Source: an uncultured Lachnospira sp. (lineage in GTDB: Bacteria; Bacillota; Clostridia; Lachnospirales; Lachnospiraceae). From it: a stretch of 64,000 nucleotides of DNA. Positions 26,163 through 35,358 of this stretch are shown one piece after another. The stretch spans positions 1 through 64,000 of the forward strand of contig CAJUTV010000008.1 of assembly GCA_910589305.1 (NCBI GenBank), written 5' to 3'. Position 1 is the stretch's first letter; every line of letters starts with the position of its first letter. The notes below the pieces were generated by a model. It was given only the letters and a program-made list of their open reading frames with translations. It ran no database searches and was not told the DNA's origin. A program made the position numbers and the translations under genes.

Positions 26163-26756
26163 ATGAATAATGAGTATGTACATGAATTGAGAAAAAAAGT
26201 AAAAAAGGAATTTAAAAAAGATAAATCAAGATATTGGCATACGATTGGTGTTGCACAAACTGCTGCCAATCTTGCTATGTGTTATGAGATTGATATAGAA
26301 AAAGCATTTATAGCAGGACTGCTGCATGATTGTGCAAAATGTTATACCAATGAGCAATTGTTATATTATTGTTTGGAATATCAGATTCAAATTAATAAAT
26401 ATGAACAGGCTAGTCCATATCTGCTGCACAGCAAATTAGGGGCATATTTTGCAAAAAATAAATATGGTATTGAAGATGAGGATATTATCAATGCTATTTT
26501 ATTTCATACAACAGGACGACCAAACATGTCCAAGCTGGAGGAAATTATATTTATAGCAGATTGTATTGAACCTTATCGCAATAGAGCAGATAACCTTGAT
26601 ATTATTAGAAAATTGGCTTACAAAGATATAAAAAAGGCAATATTAAAAGCAACACAAGATACATTAGATTATCTAAGAAAGAAAGGAAAAGAGCAATTTA
26701 TTGATGCACTTTCTGTACAGACCTATGAATACTATAAAGAACAGTGCAGGGAATAA
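26163..26756 (+). CDS. yqeK: HD-domain Ap4A hydrolase YqeK
   Basis: A 197-residue metal-dependent HD phosphohydrolase. Metal ligands appear in YWHTIGVAQTAANLA, the LLHDCAK pair, and later FHTTGRP and FIADCIEPYR. YqeK proteins split diadenosine tetraphosphate symmetrically. The ATG at 26163 is chosen for its GGAG site; a longer frame from 26118 has none. It follows nadD and precedes rsfS, the conserved order. Confidence 0.93.
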   Translation: MNNEYVHELRKKVKKEFKKDKSRYWHTIGVAQTAANLAMCYEIDIEKAFIAGLLHDCAKCYTNEQLLYYCLEYQIQINKYEQASPYLLHSKLGAYFAKNKYGIEDEDIINAILFHTTGRPNMSKLEEIIFIADCIEPYRNRADNLDIIRKLAYKDIKKAILKATQDTLDYLRKKGKEQFIDALSVQTYEYYKEQCRE

Positions 26757-26844
26757 AGTTTGCATTGTTTATTGCTTATAGCAATTGTACTATGTCAAAG
26801 TGCAATGGTCTATTAAAATAAGAAATGAAAGGAATAAATAATAA

Positions 26845-27204
26845 ATGATAGATAAGAACAATACAAAAGAAATGGTAAAGATTGCTGTAGAAGCTATGCG
26901 TGATAAAAAGGCTGAAGATATAAAAGTTATTGATATCAGCAATATTTCAGTAATAGCAGATTATTTTATTATAACCGATGGAAAAAATCAAAAACATGTA
27001 CAAGCTATTACGGATAATATTCAAGAAAAACTTTATGAACAAGGATATGAAAATCCAAGAATGGAAGGGTACAATACAGCTAATTGGATACTGTTGGATT
27101 ATAAAGATATTATTATTCATGTATTTAATACAGAAGACCGTCTATTTTATGATTTGGAAAGAATTTGGCGTGATGGAATTGATGTCAATTTAGATGAATT
27201 ATAA
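26845..27204 (+). CDS. rsfS: Ribosomal silencing factor RsfS
   Basis: A 119-residue protein that binds L14 on the 50S subunit and blocks subunit joining in starvation. Family motifs ADYFIITDGKNQKHVQAI and WILLDYKDIIIHVFNTEDRLFYDLERIW are clear. The ATG follows GAAAGGA. Confidence 0.96.
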   Translation: MIDKNNTKEMVKIAVEAMRDKKAEDIKVIDISNISVIADYFIITDGKNQKHVQAITDNIQEKLYEQGYENPRMEGYNTANWILLDYKDIIIHVFNTEDRLFYDLERIWRDGIDVNLDEL

Positions 27205-27302
27205 AAAATTTAAATATGATACGAACTAAAAACCAGCGACTGTTTCAAGTTTTGTGTAAACTCAAAAAACGGATATAAGATTTGTGAATCGTTGCAAAAA
27301 TG

Positions 27303-27395
27303 GCTGTTGCAAAAAGAATTTCAAGTACTGTATATAGTTTTATTTTACCACTATATATAGCATAAGTTTTCTATTTTGCAACAGCTTCTTTTTAT
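27303..27395. terminator. Bidirectional terminator between rsfS and the XRE gene
   Basis: GCTGTTGCAAAA (27303-27314) pairs with TTTTGCAACAGC (27374-27385), with an inner stem CTGTATATAGT / ACTATATATAG. T-rich sequence follows on the plus strand and also on the minus strand, so it can end both convergent transcripts. Similar CTGTTG arms recur at 39886-39972. Confidence 0.75.
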
Positions 27396-27446
27396 ATATC
27401 AAATTTCTTTTTCTTTGCAGTAAAATAGAGCAAAAATACGATAAAA

Positions 27447-27926
27447 TTATTCATTGTTCTTTTTATGGCTGTGTGTCCAATAATAACCAAGAAGAAAAAC
27501 ACCTATTAGCATTTCTGAGATAGATATTCCTAACATAAAGCCTGAAAGAAAATCTTGAATATTTGTTCCTTCAAATATTTGTGAGAGTGCAAACATAATG
27601 CCGCCCATCATAATTAAAAAGAATCCACTAATCAATATTTTGGTACTTTTCAAGTTTTGCATTTCTTTAATCATTTTAATAATCTGTTCATTATCATATG
27701 TATGTATGCTTTTTTCATCTTCTTCACCATTCATTAACTCAGCAAGTGTAATGTTAAGTTCTTGGCACAATATTTCAATAATACAGTAATCAGGCATACA
27801 TTTTCCTGTTTCCCATTTTGAAATTGTTTTATTGGAAACACCGATTTTTTCTGCGAGCTGCTCTTGTGTTAAATTTTTTTCTTTTCGTTTTTGAGCAATA
27901 AACTTGCCTGTTGTAATTTGATTCAT
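27447..27926 (-). CDS. XRE-family regulator with two membrane helices
   Basis: A 159-residue protein: residues 6-60 form a helix-turn-helix (LTQEQLAEKIGVSNKTISKWETGKCMPD), followed by an acidic linker and two hydrophobic helices (about 97-115 and 125-148). This is the membrane-anchored regulator type also seen at the left edge. It is convergent with rsfS and divergent from iorA; no target can be named. Confidence 0.85.
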   Translation of the reverse strand: MNQITTGKFIAQKRKEKNLTQEQLAEKIGVSNKTISKWETGKCMPDYCIIEILCQELNITLAELMNGEEDEKSIHTYDNEQIIKMIKEMQNLKSTKILISGFFLIMMGGIMFALSQIFEGTNIQDFLSGFMLGISISEMLIGVFLLGYYWTHSHKKNNE

Positions 27927-28204
27927 TTTTTATATCTCCAAAGTATTTTTATATCCTATATTTTATCCATTTTTATAAAAAATCACATCCCTTAAAAGGA
28001 GAATATGGGTGGAATGATAAAATTTTATAAAATCATGGTTATATATGCAATAAAATTAAGTTTTTATATCCATCTAAAAATGTTCCATTGTTAAATATAG
28101 ACAGTAGAAGCTTTATTACTTTTGTGTATAATTATGTGGAATCATAAGGGATTTTATGATAAAATAATCTTGTTTATGCTAAATCTTAGATTAAAAGTCA
28201 AATA

Positions 28205-28250
28205 GACATGCAGGCATGTTCAATTGGCTCCTTGTTTGCAGGAATAAAAT
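28205..28250 (+). repeat. Short hairpin repeat upstream of iorA
   Basis: GACATGC (28205-28211) / GCATGTT (28214-28220) form a hairpin. Its core TGCAGGCA (28209-28216) can alternatively pair, with two G-U, with TGTTTGCA at 28233-28240. The whole block, ending GCAGGAATAAA, recurs on the minus strand upstream of yggS (47643-47690). The rest of the 27927-28303 gap shows only AT-rich sequence with a TATAAT at 28127-28132. Confidence 0.6.
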
Positions 28251-28303
28251 AGAGATGATTTGAGCAAAAGAATATTAAAGACATAAGAAAGGAAGTGTAA
28301 TTC

Positions 28304-30040
28304 GTGGATAAAAAAATTATGTTAGGAAATGAGGCGATTGCCAGAGGTGCCTATGAAGCAGGCGTAAAGGTTTCAGCGGCATATCCGGGTACGCCTAGCA
28401 CTGAAATCAGCGAAAATATTGTTAAATATGATGAAATTTATGCAGAATGGTCGCCTAATGAAAAGGTGGCAATGGAGGTGGCAATTGGCGCTTCTATCAG
28501 CGGTGTGCGTGCTATGGCTTCAATGAAACACGTTGGAGTCAATGTGGCAAGCGACCCTTTATATACCATTTCTTACGGCGGTGTAAATGGCGGTTTAGTA
28601 TTGGTAGCCGCAGACGACCCAGGACTTTATAGTTCTCAAAATGAACAGGATACCAGATGTGTGGCAAGAGCAGCAATGGTGCCGGTCTTAGAGCCGTCAG
28701 ACAGTCAGGAGGCAAAGGACTTTGTAAAATTTGCTTATGAAATCAGTGAAAAATATGATACACCTGTTATTGTTAGAACAACGACCAGACTTGCTCACTC
28801 ACAGGGAACAGTTACTTTAGAAGAGCGAGTAGAACCACAAGATAAACCTTATGAGAGAAATCCAGCTAAATTTGTTATGATGCCAGGCAATGCTATTGGA
28901 CGTCATCTCTATGTAGAAAAGAGAATGAAAGCAATGGCAGAAAATGGCAGTAACTTTGAAATTAATAAAGTAGAATATAACGATACATCTATTGGATTTA
29001 TTACTAGTGGAATCCCATATCAATATGTAAAAGAAGCTTGTCCGAACGCTTCCATATTAAAACTTGGTATGGTTCACCCTCTTCCTAAAAAATTAATTGA
29101 AGAATTTGCTTCTAAGGTAGAAAAATTGTACATATTTGAAGAATTGGAACCCGTTATTGAAGAACAAGTAAAATCATGGGGAATTAAAGCTTCAGGAAAA
29201 GATATTTTTACAGTACAAGGCGAATATTCAGCGAATATGATTCGAGAAAAAGTATTGAATGAAAAAGTGGATTCAAAAGAGCCTGCACAGGTTCCTGCAA
29301 GACCTCCTATTTTATGTCCAGGCTGCCCTCATAGAAGCGTGTATTCTGTATTAAATAAATTAAAAATTCATGCGGCAGGCGATATCGGCTGTTATACACT
29401 TGGTGCGGTGCCTCCATTAAATGTTATTGACACTACGGTATGTATGGGTGCAAGCATTTCTACACTACATGGAATGGAAAAAGCAAAAGGTAAAGAATAT
29501 ATCAAGAATTGGGTAGCTGTTATTGGCGATTCTACATTTTTACATACAGGCGTTAATTCATTGATGAATATGGTATATAATCAAGCAACAGGAACCGTGC
29601 TTATTTTAGATAACTCTACCACAGGAATGACAGGTCATCAAGACCATGCAGCAACAGGAAAGACATTAAAGGGAGAGGTTGTTCCTGCAATAAATATCTA
29701 TGAATTATGTAAGGCAATGGGGATTGAACATGTAGTTGAAGTCAATGCTTTTGATATTACAGAATTAGAAAGGATTGTCAAAGAAGAAGTGGCACGAGAT
29801 GCCGTTTCAGTGATTATTACAAAATCGCCTTGTGTTCTGTTAAAAGGCAATGTATTTCCATATAAATGCAAACCAGTAGAAGAGAAGTGTAAGAAATGTG
29901 GGGCTTGTCTAAAACCAGGCTGCCCAGCATTGACAAAAAAGCCTGACGGAAGCATTGCTATTGATGATACGATGTGCAATGGCTGTGGACTTTGTGAACA
30001 GATGTGTAAATTTGATGCAATAGAACGAGTACAGGCATAG
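28304..30040 (+). CDS. iorA: Indolepyruvate:ferredoxin oxidoreductase alpha subunit
   Basis: A 578-residue thiamine-diphosphate enzyme subunit that oxidatively decarboxylates aryl 2-oxoacids from aromatic amino acids to acyl-CoA, reducing ferredoxin. N-terminal pyrimidine-binding domain (GNEAIARGAYEAGVKVSAAYPGTPSTEI), a central C-P-G-C-P-H-R motif, a TPP-binding region (GDIGCYTLG, GDSTFLHTG), and C-terminal 4Fe-4S motifs CKKCGACLKPGC and CNGCGLCEQMC are visible. The start is GTG with AGGAAG upstream. iorB follows after 13 bases. Confidence 0.95.
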   Translation: MDKKIMLGNEAIARGAYEAGVKVSAAYPGTPSTEISENIVKYDEIYAEWSPNEKVAMEVAIGASISGVRAMASMKHVGVNVASDPLYTISYGGVNGGLVLVAADDPGLYSSQNEQDTRCVARAAMVPVLEPSDSQEAKDFVKFAYEISEKYDTPVIVRTTTRLAHSQGTVTLEERVEPQDKPYERNPAKFVMMPGNAIGRHLYVEKRMKAMAENGSNFEINKVEYNDTSIGFITSGIPYQYVKEACPNASILKLGMVHPLPKKLIEEFASKVEKLYIFEELEPVIEEQVKSWGIKASGKDIFTVQGEYSANMIREKVLNEKVDSKEPAQVPARPPILCPGCPHRSVYSVLNKLKIHAAGDIGCYTLGAVPPLNVIDTTVCMGASISTLHGMEKAKGKEYIKNWVAVIGDSTFLHTGVNSLMNMVYNQATGTVLILDNSTTGMTGHQDHAATGKTLKGEVVPAINIYELCKAMGIEHVVEVNAFDITELERIVKEEVARDAVSVIITKSPCVLLKGNVFPYKCKPVEEKCKKCGACLKPGCPALTKKPDGSIAIDDTMCNGCGLCEQMCKFDAIERVQA

Positions 30041-30053
30041 ATTGGAGGCAGAC

Positions 30054-30620
30054 ATGACAAAAAATATAATGATTGTAGGTGTAGGCGGACAAGGAACCTT
30101 ATTAACAAGCCGAATTTTGGGAGGAATCACCTTAGATGCCGGATATGATGTAAAATTGTCTGAAGTGCATGGTATGGCACAGAGAGGCGGAAGCGTTGTA
30201 ACGTTTGTGCGTTATGGAGAAAAGGTTGCAGAACCAATTGTTGAGAAAGGACATGCCGATGTATTAATTGCCTTTGAACAGTTAGAGGCGTTGCGCTATG
30301 CACATTTTTTAAAAAAAGATGGCGTTTTAGTTGTAAATGAGCAAAAAATTGAACCAATTACAGTAGTAACTGGCGCTGCTAAGTATCCAGAAGGCATTAT
30401 AGAAGGATTAGAGCAAGAACATACAGTTTATAAAATTGATGCTATGGAAGAAGCAAAGAAATTGGGAAATTCTAAAGTATTTAATATTATTGTATTAGGT
30501 ATGGCTGCAAAACACATGGATTTTTCTAAGGAAGCATGGCTCAAAATTATTGAAAAAACGGTTCCTCCTAAAACCATAGAAATTAATAAAAAAGCATTTT
30601 TAAAAGGATATGAAGGATAA
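30054..30620 (+). CDS. iorB: Indolepyruvate:ferredoxin oxidoreductase beta subunit
   Basis: A 188-residue partner of IorA, gamma-domain type (IMIVGVGGQGTLLTSRILGGI, SEVHGMAQRGGSVVTFVRYG). The ATG at 30054 has GGAGG seven bases upstream. The pair feeds arylacetyl-CoA metabolism, matching the phenylacetate-CoA ligase next door. Confidence 0.94.
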   Translation: MTKNIMIVGVGGQGTLLTSRILGGITLDAGYDVKLSEVHGMAQRGGSVVTFVRYGEKVAEPIVEKGHADVLIAFEQLEALRYAHFLKKDGVLVVNEQKIEPITVVTGAAKYPEGIIEGLEQEHTVYKIDAMEEAKKLGNSKVFNIIVLGMAAKHMDFSKEAWLKIIEKTVPPKTIEINKKAFLKGYEG

Positions 30621-30624
30621 GAAA

Positions 30625-30720
30625 TTTAACCTCATCAAGGAAGTTCCCTCTGCAATGCCATAAAGGCAAAAGCGTGGGACTTGTATCAAGAATACTCCCT
30701 TTTTCAGTGTTGTAGACATA
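30625..30720 (+). repeat. Composite hairpin repeat, copy 3 (partly degraded)
   Basis: ATTTAACCTCATCAAGGAAGT, a TGCC/GGCA mini-hairpin and GTGGGACTTG match the 5' half of the 51 kb copy (ATTTAACCTCATCAGGGAAGT, GGGAGGGACTTG) with nested stems preserved. The 3' half is decayed; AGCGGGGATATAAA may be what remains of the terminal hairpin. It lies between iorB and paaK in gene orientation. Confidence 0.65.
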
Positions 30721-30774
30721 TAAGAAGAAGCGGGGATATAAAATTTATCAATTATACAAAAATGGAGGATTTAT

Positions 30775-32073
30775 ATGATTTGGAATGAAACAAAAGAATG
30801 TATGAGCAGAGATGAAATGGAATTTTTGCAGAGCAAGCGTTTGGTTAAGACGGTGGATAGGGTATATCATAATGTGGAATTTTACCGCAGAAAAATGCAG
30901 CAACTTGGTATTGAACCAGGCGATATCAAAGGCATTGAAGATTTACATAAACTGCCTTTTACAACAAAAAACGATTTGCGCGATACATATCCTTTTGGAT
31001 TATTTGCTGTTCCTCAATCGGAGATTGTCCGTATTCATGCTTCCTCTGGTACTACCGGAAAGGCTACGGTAGTAGGATATACAAGAAGGGATTTGGATAT
31101 TTGGAGTGAATGTGTGGCAAGAGCATTGTCACAGGCAGGCGTTACTAGAGGGGATATTATTCAAGTGGCGTATGGATATGGATTGTTTACGGGCGGACTT
31201 GGCGCACATGGCGGTGCAGAAAAACTTGGAGCTATGGTCGTGCCTATGTCTACAGGAAATACAAAGAAACTTACAACGATGATGAAGGACTTTGGCGTTA
31301 CGGCAATTGCCTGTACGCCTTCATATCTGCTGCATATTGCAGAAGTGCTTGAAGAGGCAGGCGATATTCCAAATATTAAGTTAAAGGCAGCTATTTGCGG
31401 CGCAGAGCCTTGGACAGATAATATGCGCAGGCAGATTGAAGAACAGTTACATATCAAAGCTTTTGATATTTATGGGCTTTCTGAAGTTATGGGACCAGGT
31501 GTTGCCTGTGACTGTGAATATCATAAAGGACTTCATGTGTATGAAGACCACTTTTTACCAGAAATTATTGACCCTGACACATTAGAGCCTATAGAAAAAG
31601 GGGAAACAGGAGAATTAGTATTTACGACATTGACAAAAGAGGGCTTGCCTTTGCTGCGTTACCGAACAAAAGATTTAACAAGCATTTCTTACGATAAATG
31701 TGATTGTGGCAGAACTTTGGCAAGAATCAGCCGATTCAAAGGTCGTTCCGATGATATGTTAATTATTCGCGGCGTCAATGTATTTCCTTCACAGATTGAA
31801 GCTGCTTTGCTGGAGATGGGTGAAGTTACTCCTCATTATATGATGATTGTAGACCGTCAAAATAATTTAGATACACTAGAAATTCAGGTAGAAGTGGATG
31901 AGCGTTTTTTCTCAGATGAAATTAAAAGTTTAGAAACGCTTTCAAAGAAAATTGCACATGTAATTCAAAATGCTATCGGACTTGCTGTGAAAATTAAGTT
32001 AGTGGCACCAAAAACATTAGAGCGCAGCATGGGCAAAGCCGTTCATGTTACTGATAAACGTAAATTAGTGTAA
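30775..32073 (+). CDS. paaK: Phenylacetate-CoA ligase
   Basis: A 432-residue AMP-forming ligase activating phenylacetate or related aryl acids to CoA thioesters. The ATP-binding loop (SSGTTGKAT), DIYGLSEVMGPG, LVFTTLTKEGLPLLRYRTKDLT and RGVNVFPSQIE motifs are present; a C-terminal lysine lies in ERSMGKAVHV. The ATG follows TGGAGG. It is encoded with iorAB and an ACT protein, a repeated association in anaerobes. Exact substrate is not determined. Confidence 0.92.
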   Translation: MIWNETKECMSRDEMEFLQSKRLVKTVDRVYHNVEFYRRKMQQLGIEPGDIKGIEDLHKLPFTTKNDLRDTYPFGLFAVPQSEIVRIHASSGTTGKATVVGYTRRDLDIWSECVARALSQAGVTRGDIIQVAYGYGLFTGGLGAHGGAEKLGAMVVPMSTGNTKKLTTMMKDFGVTAIACTPSYLLHIAEVLEEAGDIPNIKLKAAICGAEPWTDNMRRQIEEQLHIKAFDIYGLSEVMGPGVACDCEYHKGLHVYEDHFLPEIIDPDTLEPIEKGETGELVFTTLTKEGLPLLRYRTKDLTSISYDKCDCGRTLARISRFKGRSDDMLIIRGVNVFPSQIEAALLEMGEVTPHYMMIVDRQNNLDTLEIQVEVDERFFSDEIKSLETLSKKIAHVIQNAIGLAVKIKLVAPKTLERSMGKAVHVTDKRKLV

Positions 32074-32084
32074 GGAGAAAAAGA

Positions 32085-32519
32085 ATGTTTATTAAGCAAT
32101 TATCGGTATTTATTGAAAATCAGGAAGGACGTTTAGAGGAAGTGTTAGACGTCTTAAAACAGGAACAGATTAGTATTATTTCTTTAAGTTTAGCAGATAC
32201 CAGTGAATATGGTCTGCTGCGTATGATTACTTCTAATCCAGAAGCAGGACAGAAGGCATTAAAGGAGAAGGGATTTGCTGCAATGCTGACCGATGTACTT
32301 GCTGTAAAACTTTCTCACCAGGTGGGAAGGCTTCAGGAAGTGTTAAGTCATGTATGTAAGGCAGGACTTAATGTGGAATATATGTATGCTTTGTCTAATA
32401 AGGATAATGAAGCTTCTATTATTTGTAAAATTTCCAATGCAGATGAGGCAGCAACCTTGTTAAAAAGTAAAGAAGTGGAATTTTACAGCCAAGAAGACAT
32501 TATGAAAACATTTTGCTAA
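32085..32519 (+). CDS. ACT-domain amino-acid-binding protein
   Basis: A 144-residue protein of two ACT domains (IKQLSVFIENQEGRLEEVLDVLKQEQISIISLSLADTSEYGLLRMI; VKLSHQVGRLQEVLSHVCKAGLNVEYMYAL). Such proteins bind amino acids and regulate enzymes. It begins 11 bases after paaK, so it probably senses the amino acid that this module handles. Confidence 0.88.
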   Translation: MFIKQLSVFIENQEGRLEEVLDVLKQEQISIISLSLADTSEYGLLRMITSNPEAGQKALKEKGFAAMLTDVLAVKLSHQVGRLQEVLSHVCKAGLNVEYMYALSNKDNEASIICKISNADEAATLLKSKEVEFYSQEDIMKTFC

Positions 32520-32541
32520 AAAATATTCAATGATAAAATAT

Positions 32542-32577
32542 AAGCAAATAATAAGCGGATTATGAATATCCATTTAA
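32542..32577 (+). repeat. Composite hairpin repeat, copy 4 (3' end only)
   Basis: AAGCAAATAATAAGCGGAT then TATGAATATCC matches the terminal block of the other copies (AGCAAGTAACAAAGCGGAT in copy 2), retaining the GGAT/ATCC core of the hairpin. It lies directly before the pseudoknot-type leader of the amidohydrolase gene. Confidence 0.5.
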
Positions 32578-32611
32578 TTTTATAGTGTTAATTAAAATAA
32601 AAATTATAATA

Positions 32612-32697
32612 CTTTATGTCTGTGCGTTGCTTGATATAAAGTTATAGAAAGAGTCGTTGACTGTTTTGTTAAAATGTTTTACATAAAAAGCAGCGCA
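32612..32697 (+). promoter_or_regulatory. Structured leader of the amidohydrolase gene (pseudoknot type)
   Basis: CTTTATGTC (32612-32620) and GATATAAAG (32633-32641) form a 9-bp stem with one G-U around the loop TGTGCGTTGCTT. Ten loop bases (32623-32632) pair with AAGCAGCGCA at 32688-32697, again with one G-U, close to the start codon. The loop differs from the yhbY leader by one C-to-T change that preserves pairing. Confidence 0.65.
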
Positions 32698-32712
32698 GAA
32701 ATGAGACTTTTT

Positions 32713-33570
32713 ATGATAATTGATTTTCATACACATATTTTTCCAGAGAAAATAGCGGCAAAAACAATTGAAAAATTACAAAATCTATCTGGCATTAAAG
32801 CATTTACAGATGGAACACAAAAAAATCTTATCACATCAATGGAACAGGCAGGAGTAGACTTATCTGTCGTTCTTCCAGTAGTGACGAAACCAGAACAATT
32901 TGATACAGTCAATAAATTTGCTGTACAACTCAATGAAAAATATCAGGATAAAAAAAGACGTCTTTTATCTTTCGGAGGTATTCATCCAGATACTTCTGAT
33001 TACAAAAAACAGCTTCAGCTTATTTATGATTGGGGATTGTGTGGAATTAAACTTCATCCAGATTATCAAAGTACTTATATAGATGACCTGAAATATATGA
33101 GGATTCTTGATTATGCCTCACAACTTGGGTTGATTGTTGTTATTCATGCTGGCATTGATGTTGGATTTCCAGATAATGTACGATGTACGCCAAAGCGTAT
33201 CCGCAAGGTGCTTGATGAGGTTGCTCCAGAAAATATGGTACTTGCCCATTATGGCAGTTTTGGTTTATGGGAAGAAGTGGAGGAACTTCTTGTCGGACAA
33301 AATGTTTATTTTGACACAGCATATACGTTTGGATTTATTAAAGATGAGCAATTTTTAAGGATTCTTAAAAATCATGGAACAGATAAAATTTTATTTGCTA
33401 CGGATAGCCCTTGGAGCGGGCAAAAAGAATCCCTTTCTTATCTTCGCCATCTTGCTGTCAACTCAAAAAAGAACGACAATATAAATTTTTCAGATTTAGA
33501 AAAAATAACAGGACAGAATGCTATCAAGCTTTTGAGCAAAAGGTCTCCGTCAACTTCATTTGTCCTTTAA
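32713..33570 (+). CDS. Amidohydrolase-family metal-dependent hydrolase
   Basis: A 285-residue TIM-barrel protein of the amidohydrolase-2 type. Metal and active-site residues visible: HTH (residues 6-8), KLHPDYQ, VIHAG, LAHYGS and FATDSPW. These enzymes hydrolyse or decarboxylate varied substrates; this one cannot be specified. The ATG at 32713 starts the conserved IIDFHTHIFP; the ribosome site is weak (GAGA). A symporter follows 46 bases later and may import the substrate. Confidence 0.85.
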   Translation: MIIDFHTHIFPEKIAAKTIEKLQNLSGIKAFTDGTQKNLITSMEQAGVDLSVVLPVVTKPEQFDTVNKFAVQLNEKYQDKKRRLLSFGGIHPDTSDYKKQLQLIYDWGLCGIKLHPDYQSTYIDDLKYMRILDYASQLGLIVVIHAGIDVGFPDNVRCTPKRIRKVLDEVAPENMVLAHYGSFGLWEEVEELLVGQNVYFDTAYTFGFIKDEQFLRILKNHGTDKILFATDSPWSGQKESLSYLRHLAVNSKKNDNINFSDLEKITGQNAIKLLSKRSPSTSFVL

Positions 33571-33616
33571 AAGAAGATTATAGAATTAAAAAAAGGAGAC
33601 TACAAAGGAGGACAAT

Positions 33617-35173
33617 GTGTTCATTAAGAGTATATTTTTAATTATATTTTTTGTGGTAATGATTGGAGTAGGTCTATATTCCAGAAAACATGCTACAAAT
33701 GTAAATGACTTTGTTTTGGGAGGCAGAAGTGTAGGTCCATGGCTTACCGCTTTTGCCTATGGAACATCGTATTTTTCAGCAGTAGTTTTTGTTGGGTATG
33801 CAGGGCAGTTTGGCTACAAATATGGTCTTGCTTCTACATGGATTGGAATTGGAAATGCGCTGATTGGCTCGTTGCTGGCATGGGTAATACTTGGCAGACG
33901 TACCCGTATTATGAGCAATCACTTAACTGCTGCCACTATGCCAGATTATTTTGGAAAGCGTTATAAAAGCAAAGCCCTTCGTATTGCTGCCTCAGCAATT
34001 GCTTTTATCTTTTTGATTCCTTACACGGCATCGGTATATAATGGTCTGTCACGTCTGTTTGGCATGGCATTTGATATACCTTATGAGGTGTGTGTTATTG
34101 TTATGGCAGTATTAACTTGCGTCTATGTAATATTAGGCGGTTATATGGCAACAGCAATTAATGATTTTATTCAAGGAATTGTTATGTTAGTGGGAATTGT
34201 AGCTGTTATTGCGGCAGTATTGAGCGGACATGGCGGTTTTATGGAGGCAGTGCGTTCTCTGGCAGAGATGGAGAGTGATGTAGCTGTGACAATGGGGCAA
34301 AAAGGGGCTTTTACCTCATTTTTTGGACCAGACCCTCTCAATTTATTAGGAGTTATTATCTTAACATCTCTGGGAACATGGGGCTTACCTCAAATGATAC
34401 ATAAGTTTTATGCCATCAAAGACGAAAAATCCATACAATCTGGAACAATAATCTCTACGCTTTTTGCCGTAATTGTTTCTGGAGGCTGTTATTTTTTGGG
34501 CGGCTTTGGCAGACTCTTTGATACGGCAGCTATTCATAAGGCAGATGGAAGTGTGATTTATGATGCAATTATACCAGAAATGTTGTCTACATTGCCTGAT
34601 ATTTTAGTAGGTGTTGTCATTGTATTAGTATTGTCTGCTTCGATGTCTACTTTGTCCTCTTTAGTATTGACTTCAAGCTCTACTTTGACATTAGACTTTT
34701 TAAAGGATAATTTTATCAAAAAAATGAGTGAAAAAAAGCAGCTTTTATGTATGCGACTTTTGCTTGTATTCTTTATTGTATGTTCTGTTGTGCTTGCACT
34801 GTTTCCGCCAAAGTCAATTGCACAGTTTATCGCACAGCTTATGGGAATTTCTTGGGGAGCCCTTGCAGGGGCATTTTTAGCGCCTTTTCTCTATGGGTTA
34901 TACTGGAAAGGTGTTACAAGAGCAGCAGTCTGGGCAAGTTTTATTTGCGGTATCGGTATTACGGTATCAAACTTGTTTTTATCTTATATTGCTTCGCCTA
35001 TCAATGCGGGAGCAATTGCTATGATAGTTGGTTTAATTGTGGTGCCTATTGTCAGCTTAATAACGCCTAAGATGAACAAGAAAGAAATAGATGAAATTTT
35101 TAGCTGTTTAGAAGAACAAGTTGTTGTAGATAAAAAAATTGCATTGCCTAAAGAACGCAAAAATAATAAGTAA
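33617..35173 (+). CDS. Sodium:solute symporter (SSS family)
   Basis: A 518-residue integral membrane protein with about 13 helices. The N-terminal VNDFVLGGRSVGPWLTAFAYGTSYFSAVVFVGYAG is the SSS signature, followed by WIGIGNALIGSLLAW. The start is GTG at 33617 after AGGAGG. Substrate unknown; it is distinct from the PutP-type protein at 40 kb. A bidirectional terminator follows. Confidence 0.92.
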   Translation: MFIKSIFLIIFFVVMIGVGLYSRKHATNVNDFVLGGRSVGPWLTAFAYGTSYFSAVVFVGYAGQFGYKYGLASTWIGIGNALIGSLLAWVILGRRTRIMSNHLTAATMPDYFGKRYKSKALRIAASAIAFIFLIPYTASVYNGLSRLFGMAFDIPYEVCVIVMAVLTCVYVILGGYMATAINDFIQGIVMLVGIVAVIAAVLSGHGGFMEAVRSLAEMESDVAVTMGQKGAFTSFFGPDPLNLLGVIILTSLGTWGLPQMIHKFYAIKDEKSIQSGTIISTLFAVIVSGGCYFLGGFGRLFDTAAIHKADGSVIYDAIIPEMLSTLPDILVGVVIVLVLSASMSTLSSLVLTSSSTLTLDFLKDNFIKKMSEKKQLLCMRLLLVFFIVCSVVLALFPPKSIAQFIAQLMGISWGALAGAFLAPFLYGLYWKGVTRAAVWASFICGIGITVSNLFLSYIASPINAGAIAMIVGLIVVPIVSLITPKMNKKEIDEIFSCLEEQVVVDKKIALPKERKNNK

Positions 35174-35275
35174 TAAATTATATGAAGTTTATAACATACA
35201 ATAATAGATAAGATATTGATTTTTGTAGCAATAATTTTTTTATAAAAATAAAAAATATTTATATAAAAACAAAAA

Positions 35276-35317
35276 CACTCTACTGAATGATAATAATAAA
35301 TTCAGTAGAGTGTTTTT
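35276..35317. terminator. Bidirectional terminator
   Basis: CACTCTACTGAAT (35276-35288) and ATTCAGTAGAGTG (35300-35312) form a 13-bp stem, with TTTTT following on the plus strand and AAAAA preceding it. It serves the symporter gene and the convergent minus-strand gene. Confidence 0.92.
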
Positions 35318-35358
35318 GCAACTATTAAATAAATAAGGATTTATTTTATAAAACGAAA

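Noticed and set aside
28000..28030. GGGTGGAATG considered as a T-box antiterminator
   Set aside because: It does not match the conserved T-box sequence, no specifier stem is visible, and iorA is not a typical T-box target.
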